Source: an uncultured Clostridia bacterium
GTDB taxonomy: Bacteria; Bacillota; Clostridia; Oscillospirales; Ruminococcaceae
Assembly: GCA_947166275.1 (NCBI GenBank)
Contig: CAMVDP010000002.1
Coordinates: 1-64,000 of the forward strand
Length of the DNA stretch: 64,000 nt
Reading direction: 5' to 3'
The position numbers were made by a program, and so were the translations under genes. The notes under the pieces are model-generated. The model searched no databases. It saw nothing but the letters and a program-made list of their open reading frames with translations, and was not told where the DNA came from. Positions 7,482 through 16,188 of the stretch are shown one piece after another. Numbering within the stretch: the first letter of the stretch is position 1; each line of letters opens with the position of its first letter.

Positions 7482-8620
7482 TATAAACCCCTTATACTCA
7501 CCGCGCCGCCCGTAAAAAGCCTGATGAACTGACCGAACGGGCCCTCCGGCGGGATCACGCGCTCTATGCTCTCGTACGCGACCATAGGCAAGCGCTTCAC
7601 ATTCCGACCGTCAAGGTATATCTCCGCGAAGCCCAGTGTCTCACCGGCCTCCACGCCGGCGTACACGAACTCCGGTATGCTGTATCGTACCGACAGGCTC
7701 CTGCGTTCAGTCTCGGTGAGCCCGAGCGTCACGCTCCCTTCCGGTACGATGCTCACGTTATCGGACACTCCGCCGACTACTTCCGCCGAATGTGCTTCAA
7801 TGCGTACGCCGTAAGGCTTCACCTGTCCGAAGCCGCAGTCCAGCAGCTTTCTGTGGTCATTCCAGTCATCCGGCGCGTCCAGCGTCACCGCTATTATCGT
7901 ACAGCCCCCGCGCTCCGCCGCCGACACAAGGCATCTGCGTGCGCTGTCGGTAAAGCCCGTCTTTACGCCGATGCAGCCGTCGTACATCGCGAGCAGCTTG
8001 TTCGAATTATACAGTGTGCGCGGTTCAGGCGGTCTGCCGAACTCCACCGTTGCGGAGCGCTTGCCGCATATCTCGCGGAACTCCGGATTTTTCAGCGCCT
8101 CGGCAGTGAGAAGCGCCATGTCGTACGCCGTAGTGTAATGCCCTTGTGCGTCCAGCCCCGACGGGGTGACGAAGTGGGTATCTTTCATACCTATGCGCTC
8201 CGCACGGCGGTTCATCAGCTCCGCGAACGCGGGTATGCTCCCCGCCACGCTCACCGCGGCAGCGTTTGCGGCATCATTTCCCGACGGGAGCAGCATTCCG
8301 TACGCCAGTGCTCTGCGGGTGACGATGTCACCCTCGCGAAGCCCCATTGAAGTGCCTTCGACACGTATCGCCAAGCTGTCGACCGTGAAGCGGCTGTCAA
8401 GATCGCCCGCCTCCAGCGTGAGCAGAGCTGTCATGATCTTTGTCGTGCTCGCCATCGCGTGACGGGTCGTGCCGTTCTTCTCGTACAGCACTCCGAGCGT
8501 GTCGGCGTTGATTACCGCCGCGCACTTCGCTGACAGAGTAAGCTGCGTCTGTGCGCACGCGCTGACGCTCAATGCCGATAATGCGATGACAAGCGCCGTA
8601 AAAACGGATAAAAGCTTCAT
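7481..8620 (-). CDS. D-alanyl-D-alanine carboxypeptidase (peptidase S11)
   Basis: This 379-residue penicillin-binding carboxypeptidase trims the terminal D-Ala of peptidoglycan stem peptides. All three active-site motifs are visible: STTK near residue 58, SGN near residue 113, and KTG near residue 215. It has an N-terminal export signal; the segment LSVSAC resembles a lipobox, so the mature form could be lipid-anchored rather than simply secreted. The C-terminal part carries the beta-rich domain typical of DacA/DacF proteins. It lies between ytfJ and rluB, the conserved place for dacF/dacB-like genes in Firmicutes, and overlaps the rluB start. It may be sporulation- or growth-related; the sequence does not settle which. 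Confidence 0.92.
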   Translation of the reverse strand: MKLLSVFTALVIALSALSVSACAQTQLTLSAKCAAVINADTLGVLYEKNGTTRHAMASTTKIMTALLTLEAGDLDSRFTVDSLAIRVEGTSMGLREGDIVTRRALAYGMLLPSGNDAANAAAVSVAGSIPAFAELMNRRAERIGMKDTHFVTPSGLDAQGHYTTAYDMALLTAEALKNPEFREICGKRSATVEFGRPPEPRTLYNSNKLLAMYDGCIGVKTGFTDSARRCLVSAAERGGCTIIAVTLDAPDDWNDHRKLLDCGFGQVKPYGVRIEAHSAEVVGGVSDNVSIVPEGSVTLGLTETERRSLSVRYSIPEFVYAGVEAGETLGFAEIYLDGRNVKRLPMVAYESIERVIPPEGPFGQFIRLFTGGAVSIRGL

Positions 8621-8685
8621 AAACGTTCACCTCTCCGTTAGTCTGCGCCGCAGACCCGCGGTTTATTCAGAGGCAAACGGTGATA

Positions 8686-9105
8686 TTATTCGTCCTCGCC
8701 GCTCTCGCCGTCAGCTTCCCCTTCCGCTTCTCCGCCGTCCTTCTTTTTGCCGAAGAGCTCCTTGACCTTGTTGAGCAGAGCGGGAGCGTTGTCGATGATG
8801 CCGTCGATGGGGCTCGACTTGCCGCCGAGCTCAAGGATCTTCGAGTCGCCGTCCTTGTTGATGACAATGAAAGCCTGTGGCTTGATGCTGATGCCGGCAC
8901 CCGCACCGCCAGCGAAAACGTCCTTCGGGGAGCTTGTAGGCAGGTCGGAGCCGCCGGACACGAAACCGAACGACACTTTGGATATCGGTATTATTGTCGA
9001 ACCGTCAGGCGAAGTGATCGGGTCGCCGATGATTGTGTTGACATCGACGAGATCGCGGATCTTCTCCATAGATGTGTTCATAAGTCCTTCAAGATGCTGT
9101 GCCAT
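8686..9105 (-). CDS. ytfJ: YtfJ/GerW-family sporulation protein
   Basis: The 139-residue protein matches the YtfJ family: LVDVNTIIGDPI near residue 18, IPISKVSFGFVSGGSD near residue 40, a Gly-rich FAGGAGAGISIKPQAFIVI segment, and a variable acidic tail rich in Glu, Gly and Asp. In Bacillus the homologue is a spore protein needed for normal germination, so its presence suggests a spore-forming ancestry; some non-sporulating gut Clostridia keep it. It follows the DUF2953 gene after six bases and precedes dac by 65 bases. The ytfI-ytfJ pairing is conserved across Firmicutes. Confidence 0.92.
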   Translation of the reverse strand: MAQHLEGLMNTSMEKIRDLVDVNTIIGDPITSPDGSTIIPISKVSFGFVSGGSDLPTSSPKDVFAGGAGAGISIKPQAFIVINKDGDSKILELGGKSSPIDGIIDNAPALLNKVKELFGKKKDGGEAEGEADGESGEDE

Positions 9106-9110
9106 ATCTG

Positions 9111-9902
9111 TTATCCTTTCATTCTCGCCCCTTCGGGACGCTTTCTTTTCTTTTGTCCGTTATCCTTCGGGCTGTTATGCTTCGTGTACGTTTTAAGCAC
9201 CCTCACACCAAGCCACAGCGCACACCCGAGCGCCGTGCTTATGCGAAGCTGTATCGTGCCGTACGCGAAGATATCGTCCTTTTCGGCGGAGAAATCCGCC
9301 TCAATATTCACCTCGCGGATATGCGAGTCGAAATACGTTCGTATCAGCTCTGTCAGCGAATATATCGCCGCACAGTAGCCTCCGTACTTAAGAGCAGTCA
9401 CCGCCGCATCGTCCGAGCCTACCACGCAGTCAATATACACATCGCGGAACTTTATCTTCCGGAGCAGCCGTTTTATAGGCGGCGCGGCGCTCTTTATGAG
9501 ATCGGTCATCATTCCGACGTCAAGTCCGGGTCCGCTTTTTTCCTTGCCATGAGCATGTTTCTCTGCGATGGCAGGCTTTTTGTCCGTCCCCGCGGGAGCT
9601 TTGTTTTCCGGTGCCGCGCTGTCGGATGCGGGAAGTGTCGTATTCATGCCGTCCCCGGCTTTTCCGGGCTCACGCGCCGCCTGCTTCTCCGCTTTTTTAC
9701 GCTCCTTTTCCGCCTTTCTGCGCTTCTTTTCTTCCTTTCTGCGCACTGCGGCGGGGTCGGGCGGCACCTTCACAAGCGTGATGAACAGTACCCTGACGCG
9801 AAGCTCGGGGTGCGCGTCATATACGCCCGTCACGGTGATATGCCGTGTAAACAGCCACACGAGAAAAAGCACGACAGCTCCGAATATTATCCAACCTGTC
9901 AT
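9111..9902 (-). CDS. ytfI: DUF2953 (YtfI-like) protein
   Basis: A 263-residue protein has one N-terminal membrane helix (residues 3-20), then a strongly charged Lys/Glu/Arg/Ala stretch (about residues 55-80) and an Ala/Pro/Lys linker. The DUF2953 domain follows, with KFRDVYIDCVVGSDDAA near residue 160 and YGTIQLRIS near residue 225. The domain function is unknown; its constant neighbour is ytfJ, as here. The long basic/acidic insert between helix and domain is larger than I would expect for a Bacillus YtfI. Its ATG overlaps the scpB stop by four bases. Confidence 0.88.
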   Translation of the reverse strand: MTGWIIFGAVVLFLVWLFTRHITVTGVYDAHPELRVRVLFITLVKVPPDPAAVRRKEEKKRRKAEKERKKAEKQAAREPGKAGDGMNTTLPASDSAAPENKAPAGTDKKPAIAEKHAHGKEKSGPGLDVGMMTDLIKSAAPPIKRLLRKIKFRDVYIDCVVGSDDAAVTALKYGGYCAAIYSLTELIRTYFDSHIREVNIEADFSAEKDDIFAYGTIQLRISTALGCALWLGVRVLKTYTKHNSPKDNGQKKRKRPEGARMKG

Positions 9903-10540
9903 TCTTCCGCCTCTCGGTCGTCATTGTCATCATCGTCCGCGCCGTCATATTCGTCCTGTCCGCTGTCGGGGTATTCGAGCTCACGCTCCTTCGCCATTTC
10001 CTCCAGCTCATCGAAGTCCAGCTGACCTTCCTGGTCGGGCAGCGGCGGAAGCTCCTCTATGCGCGTCAGCCCGAAGCAGCGTAAGAACGTGTCTGTCGTC
10101 CTGTACGATATCGGGCGGCCCGGAAGTTCGAGCCTTCCCGCTTCTTCAAGTAGCCCGCGCTCGACCAGACTGCGCATGACGCTGCTGCTGTCGATGCCGC
10201 GCACCTGCTCCACGAAAGCATTGGTGACAGGCTGGTTGTACGCCACTATCGCGAGCGTTTCCATCGCAGCCTGTGAAAGCGGCTGCTGGCGGCGCGTTTC
10301 GAGCGCCTTCTTTATGTTATCCGCAAACTCCGTACGTGCGGCTATCTGGAAGCCGTTGTTTATACGCAGTATGCGAAGTCCGCTCTCACGGACGTTATAC
10401 TGCTGTTCAAGGCGGTCAACGAGCTTCGCGCAGGTCTCCGCGTCAACTCCCGATGCCTCGGAAAGCTTGTCTATCGTTATCGGGTCGCCGTACGCAAACA
10501 TTACCGCTTCGATCGCCGCGATACCCTCCGCAAGTGTCAT
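9899..10540 (-). CDS. scpB: Segregation and condensation protein B
   Basis: ScpB is the winged-helix dimer that joins ScpA and Smc to form the bacterial condensin complex. The 213-residue sequence has the N-terminal hallmark IEAVMFAYGDPITIDKLS and the conserved SQAAMETLAIVAYNQPVT and RGIDSSSVMRSLVERGLL segments. The C-terminal 40 residues are very acidic (Asp/Glu), as often seen. The start overlaps the scpA stop by four bases and the stop overlaps the DUF2953 start, so the three are translationally coupled. Confidence 0.96.
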   Translation of the reverse strand: MTLAEGIAAIEAVMFAYGDPITIDKLSEASGVDAETCAKLVDRLEQQYNVRESGLRILRINNGFQIAARTEFADNIKKALETRRQQPLSQAAMETLAIVAYNQPVTNAFVEQVRGIDSSSVMRSLVERGLLEEAGRLELPGRPISYRTTDTFLRCFGLTRIEELPPLPDQEGQLDFDELEEMAKERELEYPDSGQDEYDGADDDDNDDREAEE

Positions 10541-11268
10541 TGTTCGGTCACCTCCGCCGGTGTGCCGTTATCACTGCCGGCACGCGTCATCACTATATAT
10601 TCGCTGTCATCGGAAAACTCCACTCTGCCGCGCTTTGAAAGCTCAAGCAGCGCGAGGAACACCGCTACCTGCGCCGAGCGGGTCTGACCCTTGTACAGGC
10701 TTTTCACTTCTATCCGCTCACCCGTGCGCAGCTTGCGTACCACGAGTATCAGCCGTGAAAACACACTCACGTATGTCTGGGCGACTATCGGCTTGAATAT
10801 CTGCTTCGCGTCGCGCTTGAGCTTCTCGGTCTTGCCGCTCACCGCAGTATAGCTGTCAAGCAGCTCGTAGCGGTCATGCCGCAGCCGGTAGGTCATGTCC
10901 ACGGGTATCTCCAGCGGATCCCGCACGAACACGCTGTCACCGCAGTAATGCCTGCGCAGGCGCTCGGCGGCAGCCTTGCACATCGCGTACTCGATGAGAC
11001 GCCCGGACAGCTCCTTCTTGAGCTGCTCGACCTCGTGCTTCGGCAGCAGCTCGGCAGTCTTTATGAATATGAGGTGCGCCGCCATTTCGACGAACTCACC
11101 CGCTATATCGATGTCCGCTTCCTGCATCTTGTCGAGATAATCAAGGAACTGCTCCAGCAGTACCGATATCTCGATATCGCGTATGTTCAGCTTATGCTTC
11201 GCGATAAGGCTCAGCATAAGGTCGAGCGGGCCTTCGAATATCTCCAGCCTGAAGCTTAACTCTTCCAT
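10537..11268 (-). CDS. scpA: Segregation and condensation protein A
   Basis: This is the kleisin subunit that bridges Smc heads. The 243-residue protein starts with the diagnostic LEIFEGPLDLMLSLI segment and contains EFVEMAAHLIFIKTAELLP near residue 62; the C-terminal winged-helix region includes a VAVFLALLELSKRGRVEF motif. The length is typical. It starts one base after the M50 protease stop codon and overlaps scpB, the standard arrangement in Firmicutes. Confidence 0.96.
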   Translation of the reverse strand: MEELSFRLEIFEGPLDLMLSLIAKHKLNIRDIEISVLLEQFLDYLDKMQEADIDIAGEFVEMAAHLIFIKTAELLPKHEVEQLKKELSGRLIEYAMCKAAAERLRRHYCGDSVFVRDPLEIPVDMTYRLRHDRYELLDSYTAVSGKTEKLKRDAKQIFKPIVAQTYVSVFSRLILVVRKLRTGERIEVKSLYKGQTRSAQVAVFLALLELSKRGRVEFSDDSEYIVMTRAGSDNGTPAEVTEQ

Positions 11269-11269
11269 G

Positions 11270-11935
11270 TCAGCAGATGAATTTAGTCATCAGATCCAGC
11301 AGATTGTAGATAAGATTGGAAAGCAGCGAGAACGGTATCGAGAGTATGCCCGTGTACATCAGTATCAGAAGGCCTATCATGATATACTGCTCGTACTGCA
11401 TGATCTTGAAGTAGGTGCGCTGCGGCAGGAACGCGAAAAACACGCGTGAGCCGTCGAACGGCGGTATCGGCAGCAGATTGAACACACCGTTGAACAGGTC
11501 GATCGATATTATCATCTCAAGCGCCAGAAGCACATAATACATCGTGCCTTCGGAGCCCATGGTCCTGAACAGGACCTTCTCGATTATCATGAACACGAGC
11601 GCGGAAACAATGTTTGCCAGCGGTCCCGCAGCGGCTGTTATCGCCATTGCCGCTTTCTGGCTCTTTACCTTGCGGCAGCGTGCGGTGTTCACCGGCACGG
11701 GCTTTGCCCAGCCTATCCGGAACAGCACTATGCCTATGGTACCGAACAGGTCGAGGTGCGCGAACGGATTGAGGGTTATCCTGCCCTGTCTTTCAGCAGT
11801 ATCGTCGCCAAGCAGCTTCGCGGTGACGGCATGAGCGCACTCATGCAGCGGGAACACCACAAACAGCATAACGAGTATGGAAAACGCGGAAAGCACCATT
11901 GTCACGATGTCGCCGCTCAATAACGCATTTATCAT
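11270..11935 (-). CDS. Site-2 protease family (M50) membrane metalloprotease
   Basis: A 221-residue polytopic membrane protein carries the zinc motif HECAH near residue 31 inside a transmembrane helix and the second metal-binding motif NLLPIPPFDGSRV near residue 160. These are the two signatures of small M50 peptidases (YwhC/Rip-like) that often precede scpAB in Clostridia. The substrate is unknown. It is the first gene of the scpAB-ytfJ-dac-rluB transcription unit, directly downstream of the promoter at 11975-12003. Confidence 0.9.
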   Translation of the reverse strand: MINALLSGDIVTMVLSAFSILVMLFVVFPLHECAHAVTAKLLGDDTAERQGRITLNPFAHLDLFGTIGIVLFRIGWAKPVPVNTARCRKVKSQKAAMAITAAAGPLANIVSALVFMIIEKVLFRTMGSEGTMYYVLLALEMIISIDLFNGVFNLLPIPPFDGSRVFFAFLPQRTYFKIMQYEQYIMIGLLILMYTGILSIPFSLLSNLIYNLLDLMTKFIC

Positions 11936-11974
11936 ATCTACCCTCTATTCTTTCAGACAGCAATATCTTTTTAT

Positions 11975-12003
11975 ATTATACTATAAAAAACAAATTTTTG
12001 CAA
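11975..12003 (-). promoter_or_regulatory. Promoter of the M50-scpAB operon
   Basis: TTGCAA and TATAAT on the minus strand are separated by 17 bases in an AT-rich stretch. The predicted start is about 30 bases upstream of the ATG at 11935. Confidence 0.75.
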
Positions 12004-12025
12004 GCATTTTTTTGCACACCCGCAA

Positions 12026-12063
12026 AAAAGTATCAGCAGATACCGCAGTTACGGTATCTGCTG
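12026..12063 (-). terminator. Intrinsic terminator after the sulfhydrylase gene
   Basis: A perfect 12-bp stem (CAGCAGATACCG with its complement, 6-base loop) is followed on the minus strand by ATACTTTTTT. Confidence 0.85.
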
Positions 12064-12102
12064 TGGATAGTATTGACCGCAGAGCGGCTGTAATTCAGTG
12101 TT

Positions 12103-13371
12103 TTATATCTTCTCGAACGCCTGTTTCAGGTCATCGAGGATATCCTCGACATTCTCAAGGCCAACGGAAAGACGGATCATGCCGCCATCGATGCCTGCCG
12201 CGACGAGCTGCTCTTCAGTGAGCTGGCGGTGCGTTGCAGATGCGGGATGAAGCACGCAGGTGCGGATATCAGCCACGTGCACCTCATTGGAGGCGAGCTT
12301 CAAGCTGTCCATGAACTTCACCGCGACGGGTCTGCCGCCCTTTACGGAGAACGATATAACTCCGGAGCAGCCGAGAGGCAGATACTTCCGGACCAGCGGA
12401 TAGTACTTGTTTCCCTTGAGTCCCGGATAGAATACCGACGCTACCTTGTCGTTGCCGTTCAGGTACTCCGCGACGATCTTCGCATTCTCGACATACTGCT
12501 TCATGCGCACGGGAAGCGTTTCAAGTCCGAGGTTCAGCAGGAACGACGAGTTTGCCGCCGGATAACAGCCGAAATCGCGCATCAGCTGCATCCTCGCCTT
12601 TACTATGAACGGCGCGAAGGGGTATTTCTCGGTGTACACGGTGCCGTGATAGCTCTCGTCGGGCTCGGTCATACACGGGAATTTCCCGCTTGCTGTCCAG
12701 TCAAACTTTCCGGAATCGACGATGACACCGCCGACCTGTACCGCGTGGCCGTCCATGTACTTCGATGTCGAGTGCATAACGATGTCCGCGCCCCACTCTA
12801 TCGGGCGGCAGAGGTATGGGGTGGCGAAGGTGTTGTCCACGATCAGCGGTACGCCGTGAGCATGCGCCGCTTTCGCATACTTCTCGATATCAAGCACAGT
12901 GAGCGCGGGGTTGGCGATAGTCTCGCCGAACACGAGCTTGGTGTTGTCCTTGAACGCTGCGTTCAGCTCCTCCTCGGAGCAGTCCGGGTCAACGAAGATG
13001 CACTCGATGCCGAGCCGCTTCATGGTAATGCTGAACAGGTTTATGGTGCCGCCGTATATCGCGGTGGAGGATATGAAGCTGTCTCCCGCGCTGCACAGGT
13101 TCAGTATGCAGATGAGTGTGGCAGCCTGTCCCGACGATGTGCACATCGCTGCCACGCCGCCCTCAAGTGCCGCTATCTTCTTCTCTACCGCGTCGGTGGT
13201 GGGGTTTTCAAAGCGCGAGTAGATAAGGCTCTTGGTGGGATCATCGAATACAGCCGCCACCTCGTCGGTGGAGTCGTAAACGTAAGTCGTGCTCTGTACT
13301 ATCGGCACGACGCGGGGTTCGCCGTTCTTCGGAGTGTAGCCTTCATGTAGACACTGTGTTTCGATCTTCAT
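12103..13371 (-). CDS. O-acetylhomoserine sulfhydrylase (Cys/Met metabolism PLP enzyme)
   Basis: The 422-residue enzyme belongs to the PLP-dependent Cys/Met metabolism family. The N-terminus (ETQCLHEGYTPKNGEPRVVPI) and the TVYTEKYPF insertion are typical of O-acetylhomoserine aminocarboxypropyltransferases (MetY), which make homocysteine from O-acetylhomoserine and sulfide. The PLP lysine is in HSTSKYMDGH near residue 208, with the cofactor aspartate in VDNTFATPY. ATG at 13371 has GGAAG upstream; the longer frame to 13458 overlaps the preceding gene and is rejected. It follows the Thr-rich lipoprotein gene by 31 bases and so appears co-transcribed with it. Methionine gamma-lyase is an alternative activity within this family. 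Confidence 0.88.
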   Translation of the reverse strand: MKIETQCLHEGYTPKNGEPRVVPIVQSTTYVYDSTDEVAAVFDDPTKSLIYSRFENPTTDAVEKKIAALEGGVAAMCTSSGQAATLICILNLCSAGDSFISSTAIYGGTINLFSITMKRLGIECIFVDPDCSEEELNAAFKDNTKLVFGETIANPALTVLDIEKYAKAAHAHGVPLIVDNTFATPYLCRPIEWGADIVMHSTSKYMDGHAVQVGGVIVDSGKFDWTASGKFPCMTEPDESYHGTVYTEKYPFAPFIVKARMQLMRDFGCYPAANSSFLLNLGLETLPVRMKQYVENAKIVAEYLNGNDKVASVFYPGLKGNKYYPLVRKYLPLGCSGVISFSVKGGRPVAVKFMDSLKLASNEVHVADIRTCVLHPASATHRQLTEEQLVAAGIDGGMIRLSVGLENVEDILDDLKQAFEKI

Positions 13372-13402
13372 TGTTTTTCTTCCTTTCGCTTTCTGTTTAT
13401 AT

Positions 13403-14050
13403 TCAGTCGGACTCTTCGACAAACGTGAATACCGACGGGGAGCTCCAGTCGAAATCATCGTCTGTCGTTTTGTAGTAAAGCGTGATGGCGCTGTCCGAAT
13501 ATTTCATGTATACCCTTGTGAGATCGGGCTCCGAACCGTCGGCATTCATGAAATCCTGTATCCAGTATGCTCCGTCGATCGGCACGAGATCTGCGCTGTC
13601 CACCGACATGAACGCGTTCACGCCAATGAAGAACATCGTCATGGCAACGTAGTTTTTCTTCTGATTGTACTCCACGAGTATCGTATCCTCGGGACGCGCA
13701 TACTCGTCATCGCTCCCGACCCAGCGGTACGTTCTGTACCATACATCACGGGTCTTGTGTTCGGACGGGGTATCGGCTGTTTCGTACGATGACTCCTGTA
13801 CTGTTTCTTCCGGAGGCATCGTCTCCAGAGAAAGAAGGTATTCCTCGGAAGGTTCGATATAGATCTGCTCCTCTGTGGTGGTGGTCGTCGTGGTGGTCGT
13901 CTTTGCGGCAGCAGTGGTGGCAGCAGCATCGGCGGTCTCGGTCGAGGTCATTGCTGCTGCGACAGTCGTCGCGGCCGGAGCGGGTGCCGCACACGCAGAC
14001 ATCATCAACGTCACCGCAGTAAGCATCGTTACGGTCTTTTTTCCTGTCAT
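13403..14050 (-). CDS. Thr-rich lipoprotein of unknown function
   Basis: A 215-residue protein has a signal peptide with a lipobox-like segment (LMMSACA, Cys near residue 20), an Ala/Thr linker with a run of nine Thr residues near 51-59, and a compact domain from about residue 95 (RTYRWVGSDDEYARP to the C-terminus). The domain looks like a small beta-barrel or lipocalin-like fold in hydrophobic pattern, but I recognise no family. It is the first gene after the promoter at 14087-14115 and precedes the sulfhydrylase gene. The pairing of a surface lipoprotein with a sulfur-metabolism enzyme is unexplained. Confidence 0.75.
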   Translation of the reverse strand: MTGKKTVTMLTAVTLMMSACAAPAPAATTVAAAMTSTETADAAATTAAAKTTTTTTTTTEEQIYIEPSEEYLLSLETMPPEETVQESSYETADTPSEHKTRDVWYRTYRWVGSDDEYARPEDTILVEYNQKKNYVAMTMFFIGVNAFMSVDSADLVPIDGAYWIQDFMNADGSEPDLTRVYMKYSDSAITLYYKTTDDDFDWSSPSVFTFVEESD

Positions 14051-14086
14051 GGCATATCCTTTCAGCTGAAAATGTTTTACTTACGC

Positions 14087-14115
14087 ATTATAACATATCC
14101 TGCTGTATATGTCAA
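14087..14115 (-). promoter_or_regulatory. Promoter of the lipoprotein-sulfhydrylase operon
   Basis: Consensus TTGACA and TATAAT with a 17-base spacer and TGT before the -10. No S-box or T-box-like leader is seen downstream. Confidence 0.85.
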
Positions 14116-14160
14116 CTGCCGCCCCGTTATGTCAAAATACACAATTCTGCCAAGGAATTG

Positions 14161-14189
14161 TTGACTTTTTTTCAAAAATGATGTATAAT
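14161..14189 (+). promoter_or_regulatory. Promoter of the second EAL gene
   Basis: TTGACT and TATAAT with a 17-base spacer. The ATG at 14194 falls at the predicted transcription start, so translation must begin at the ATG at 14233, which has a GAGG site. Confidence 0.8.
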
Positions 14190-14232
14190 TCTAATGTATA
14201 GTTTTATATCACAGATCTTACGAGGTACAGAT

Positions 14233-16134
14233 ATGACTGTCTCATATATCGAAAAAGGCTACTCGCCGGTATGTGATGTAGCCGTGCTCGCACTGTGCAT
14301 CGTCATCGGCGTAGTGCTTTTCATCAACAGAATACAAAGGGGTACAGGCCAGCGCCTTATGATCGCCATGACCATCTCGCTCTATTTTGCCGCTGTGGCG
14401 AGCCTTTTGTACCATGTTTTCCTCGGCACGCAGGACATCGACCCGATGCTCATTTACATAACGCGTATTTCAAACCACATATTCCTGAGTCTTGTGCAGA
14501 TGGTCTACGTCTTGTATCTGCGTGAACCTCTGTGGATGAAGGACGAGGGATACAACCGGTTCCTGCTCCTGATTAGTTTCGTGGCTATCGCGCCAATTAT
14601 CGTTGACATTCTCGGTATAGTCTTCCGCTTCGGCTATTACATCGAAAGCGGCATCGAGCACTCGGATTTCTCGATCTACCCCTATGCGTACATCGCGTTC
14701 GAAGCTATCGTATTCTTCCTGATAATCAAGTACCGGAGCAGGATCATCAAGCAGGTATTCTACTGCCTTATCGCGGTGAACGTCATCTCGTTCTCGATAT
14801 CCACCGTACAGGGCATGAACTACCAGACATCATTCACCACGCTTGAGTATCTCCTGCCCGTTTTCGGACTTCTCTTCATGTTCCACTCCAACCCCTATGA
14901 CCGCGATACCGGCGCAGCCAACGACCTGTTCTTCATACAGGAGGTCACGGGCAGCATCGAGAAAAAATCGCCCATCATAATGATATGCTGTATCATGCCG
15001 GACTTCATGGATATGCTCAAGAACTCCAAAGAAGTCAAGACCGAGTTTTTCAGATTTATACGACAGACTGTAAAACGCGGTGTTCTGTACCGCTTCTCGA
15101 ACGGTATGCTGATGCTCACGGTCAAGAAGGGCAGCCGCGGCAACTTTGACCGCTCCATAGGCAAGCTGCTCGATGAGTTCTACAGCAGCTATGAGGTGCT
15201 CGGCATCGACTACAAGCTCATCATAGCCGAGACCGTCCCCGAGATCACGCTCGCGGCGGATTATGTGAAGCTCTTCGATCTCATAGAGAGCGACATGAAG
15301 CCAAACGAGACAAGGCGTATCACCGACGGCGATATCAAGCGCTTTCTCAGCACCAAGTATATTCTCGGCGAGCTTGAGGATATCGCGAAGAGAAAAGACC
15401 TGGAAGATGATCGCGTTCTCGTGTACTGCCAACCTGTGTTTAACCTTCTCACCGGCACATACGACACCGCGGAGGCTCTGATGCGACTCACGCTCCCGGA
15501 TACCGGACTCGTATTCCCGGATAAGTTCATTCCGATCGCGGAGAAATACGGACTGATCCACCAGCTGAGCCTTGTCATAATGAACAAGACCTGTGCGGAG
15601 ATAGGCAGGCTGATAGCCGACGGATATCTGATAAAACGCATTTCAATAAACTTCTCGACCCTCGACCTCAAACATGAGTACTTCTGCGACGAGATACAGG
15701 ACATTATCATCAGGAACGATATCCCGTATGACAAGGTGGCGATCGAGATAACCGAGAGCCGCAGTGAGAGCGAGTTCAACCGTCTGAAATCAAAGATGAC
15801 GGAGCTTCAGGGGCTTGGCATCAAGTTCTATCTCGATGACTTCGGAACAGGCTACTCCAACTTCGAGCGTATCATGGAACTGCCGTTCGATATCATCAAA
15901 TTCGACCGCTCACTGCTTATCGAGTCCAACAAGAACGACTCCTCGAACTACATGGTGTCAACCTTCGCAAGCATGTTCAACGACCTCAATTATTCAGTGC
16001 TCTTCGAGGGCGTTGAGAACGATGACGACGAGCAGCACTGTCGCGCGATGTACGCAAAGTATCTGCAGGGATACAAATACTCGAAGCCGATCCCTATCCG
16101 CGACCTTCGGAATTTCCTCGAAAAAGCCGTATAA
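14233..16134 (+). CDS. Multi-spanning membrane EAL-domain c-di-GMP phosphodiesterase
   Basis: The 633-residue protein has about seven hydrophobic segments in residues 15-230, a central region (about 235-370) that looks like a strongly decayed GGDEF domain without a recognisable signature, and a C-terminal EAL domain. The EAL domain has AEALMRL, SINFSTLDL, EITES, DDFGTGYSNF, IKFDRS, EGVEN and LQGYKYSKP, so the metal- and substrate-binding residues are present and hydrolysis of c-di-GMP is expected. The seven-segment sensor is of the general type found in front of histidine kinases and cyclases; its ligand is unknown. The start at 14233 is set by the GAGG site and the promoter. It is monocistronic, ending in a strong terminator. 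Confidence 0.9.
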   Translation: MTVSYIEKGYSPVCDVAVLALCIVIGVVLFINRIQRGTGQRLMIAMTISLYFAAVASLLYHVFLGTQDIDPMLIYITRISNHIFLSLVQMVYVLYLREPLWMKDEGYNRFLLLISFVAIAPIIVDILGIVFRFGYYIESGIEHSDFSIYPYAYIAFEAIVFFLIIKYRSRIIKQVFYCLIAVNVISFSISTVQGMNYQTSFTTLEYLLPVFGLLFMFHSNPYDRDTGAANDLFFIQEVTGSIEKKSPIIMICCIMPDFMDMLKNSKEVKTEFFRFIRQTVKRGVLYRFSNGMLMLTVKKGSRGNFDRSIGKLLDEFYSSYEVLGIDYKLIIAETVPEITLAADYVKLFDLIESDMKPNETRRITDGDIKRFLSTKYILGELEDIAKRKDLEDDRVLVYCQPVFNLLTGTYDTAEALMRLTLPDTGLVFPDKFIPIAEKYGLIHQLSLVIMNKTCAEIGRLIADGYLIKRISINFSTLDLKHEYFCDEIQDIIIRNDIPYDKVAIEITESRSESEFNRLKSKMTELQGLGIKFYLDDFGTGYSNFERIMELPFDIIKFDRSLLIESNKNDSSNYMVSTFASMFNDLNYSVLFEGVENDDDEQHCRAMYAKYLQGYKYSKPIPIRDLRNFLEKAV

Positions 16135-16144
16135 GAATCTAAAA

Positions 16145-16181
16145 CACCCCGGTACGACCTTATCGTACCGGGGTGCTTTTT
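16145..16181. terminator. Bidirectional intrinsic terminator
   Basis: A 13-bp stem (CACCCCGGTACGA and complement) is followed by CTTTTTT on the plus strand and preceded by AAAA for the minus-strand putP gene. It separates convergent genes. Confidence 0.85.
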
Positions 16182-16188
16182 TACTGTC

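Noticed and set aside
12229-13350. 373-residue ORF antisense to the sulfhydrylase gene
   Set aside because: No family features; the opposite strand has all PLP-enzyme motifs.
14194-14232. ATG start at 14194 for the second EAL protein
   Set aside because: It coincides with the predicted transcription start, five bases after TATAAT; ATG at 14233 has GAGG at normal spacing.
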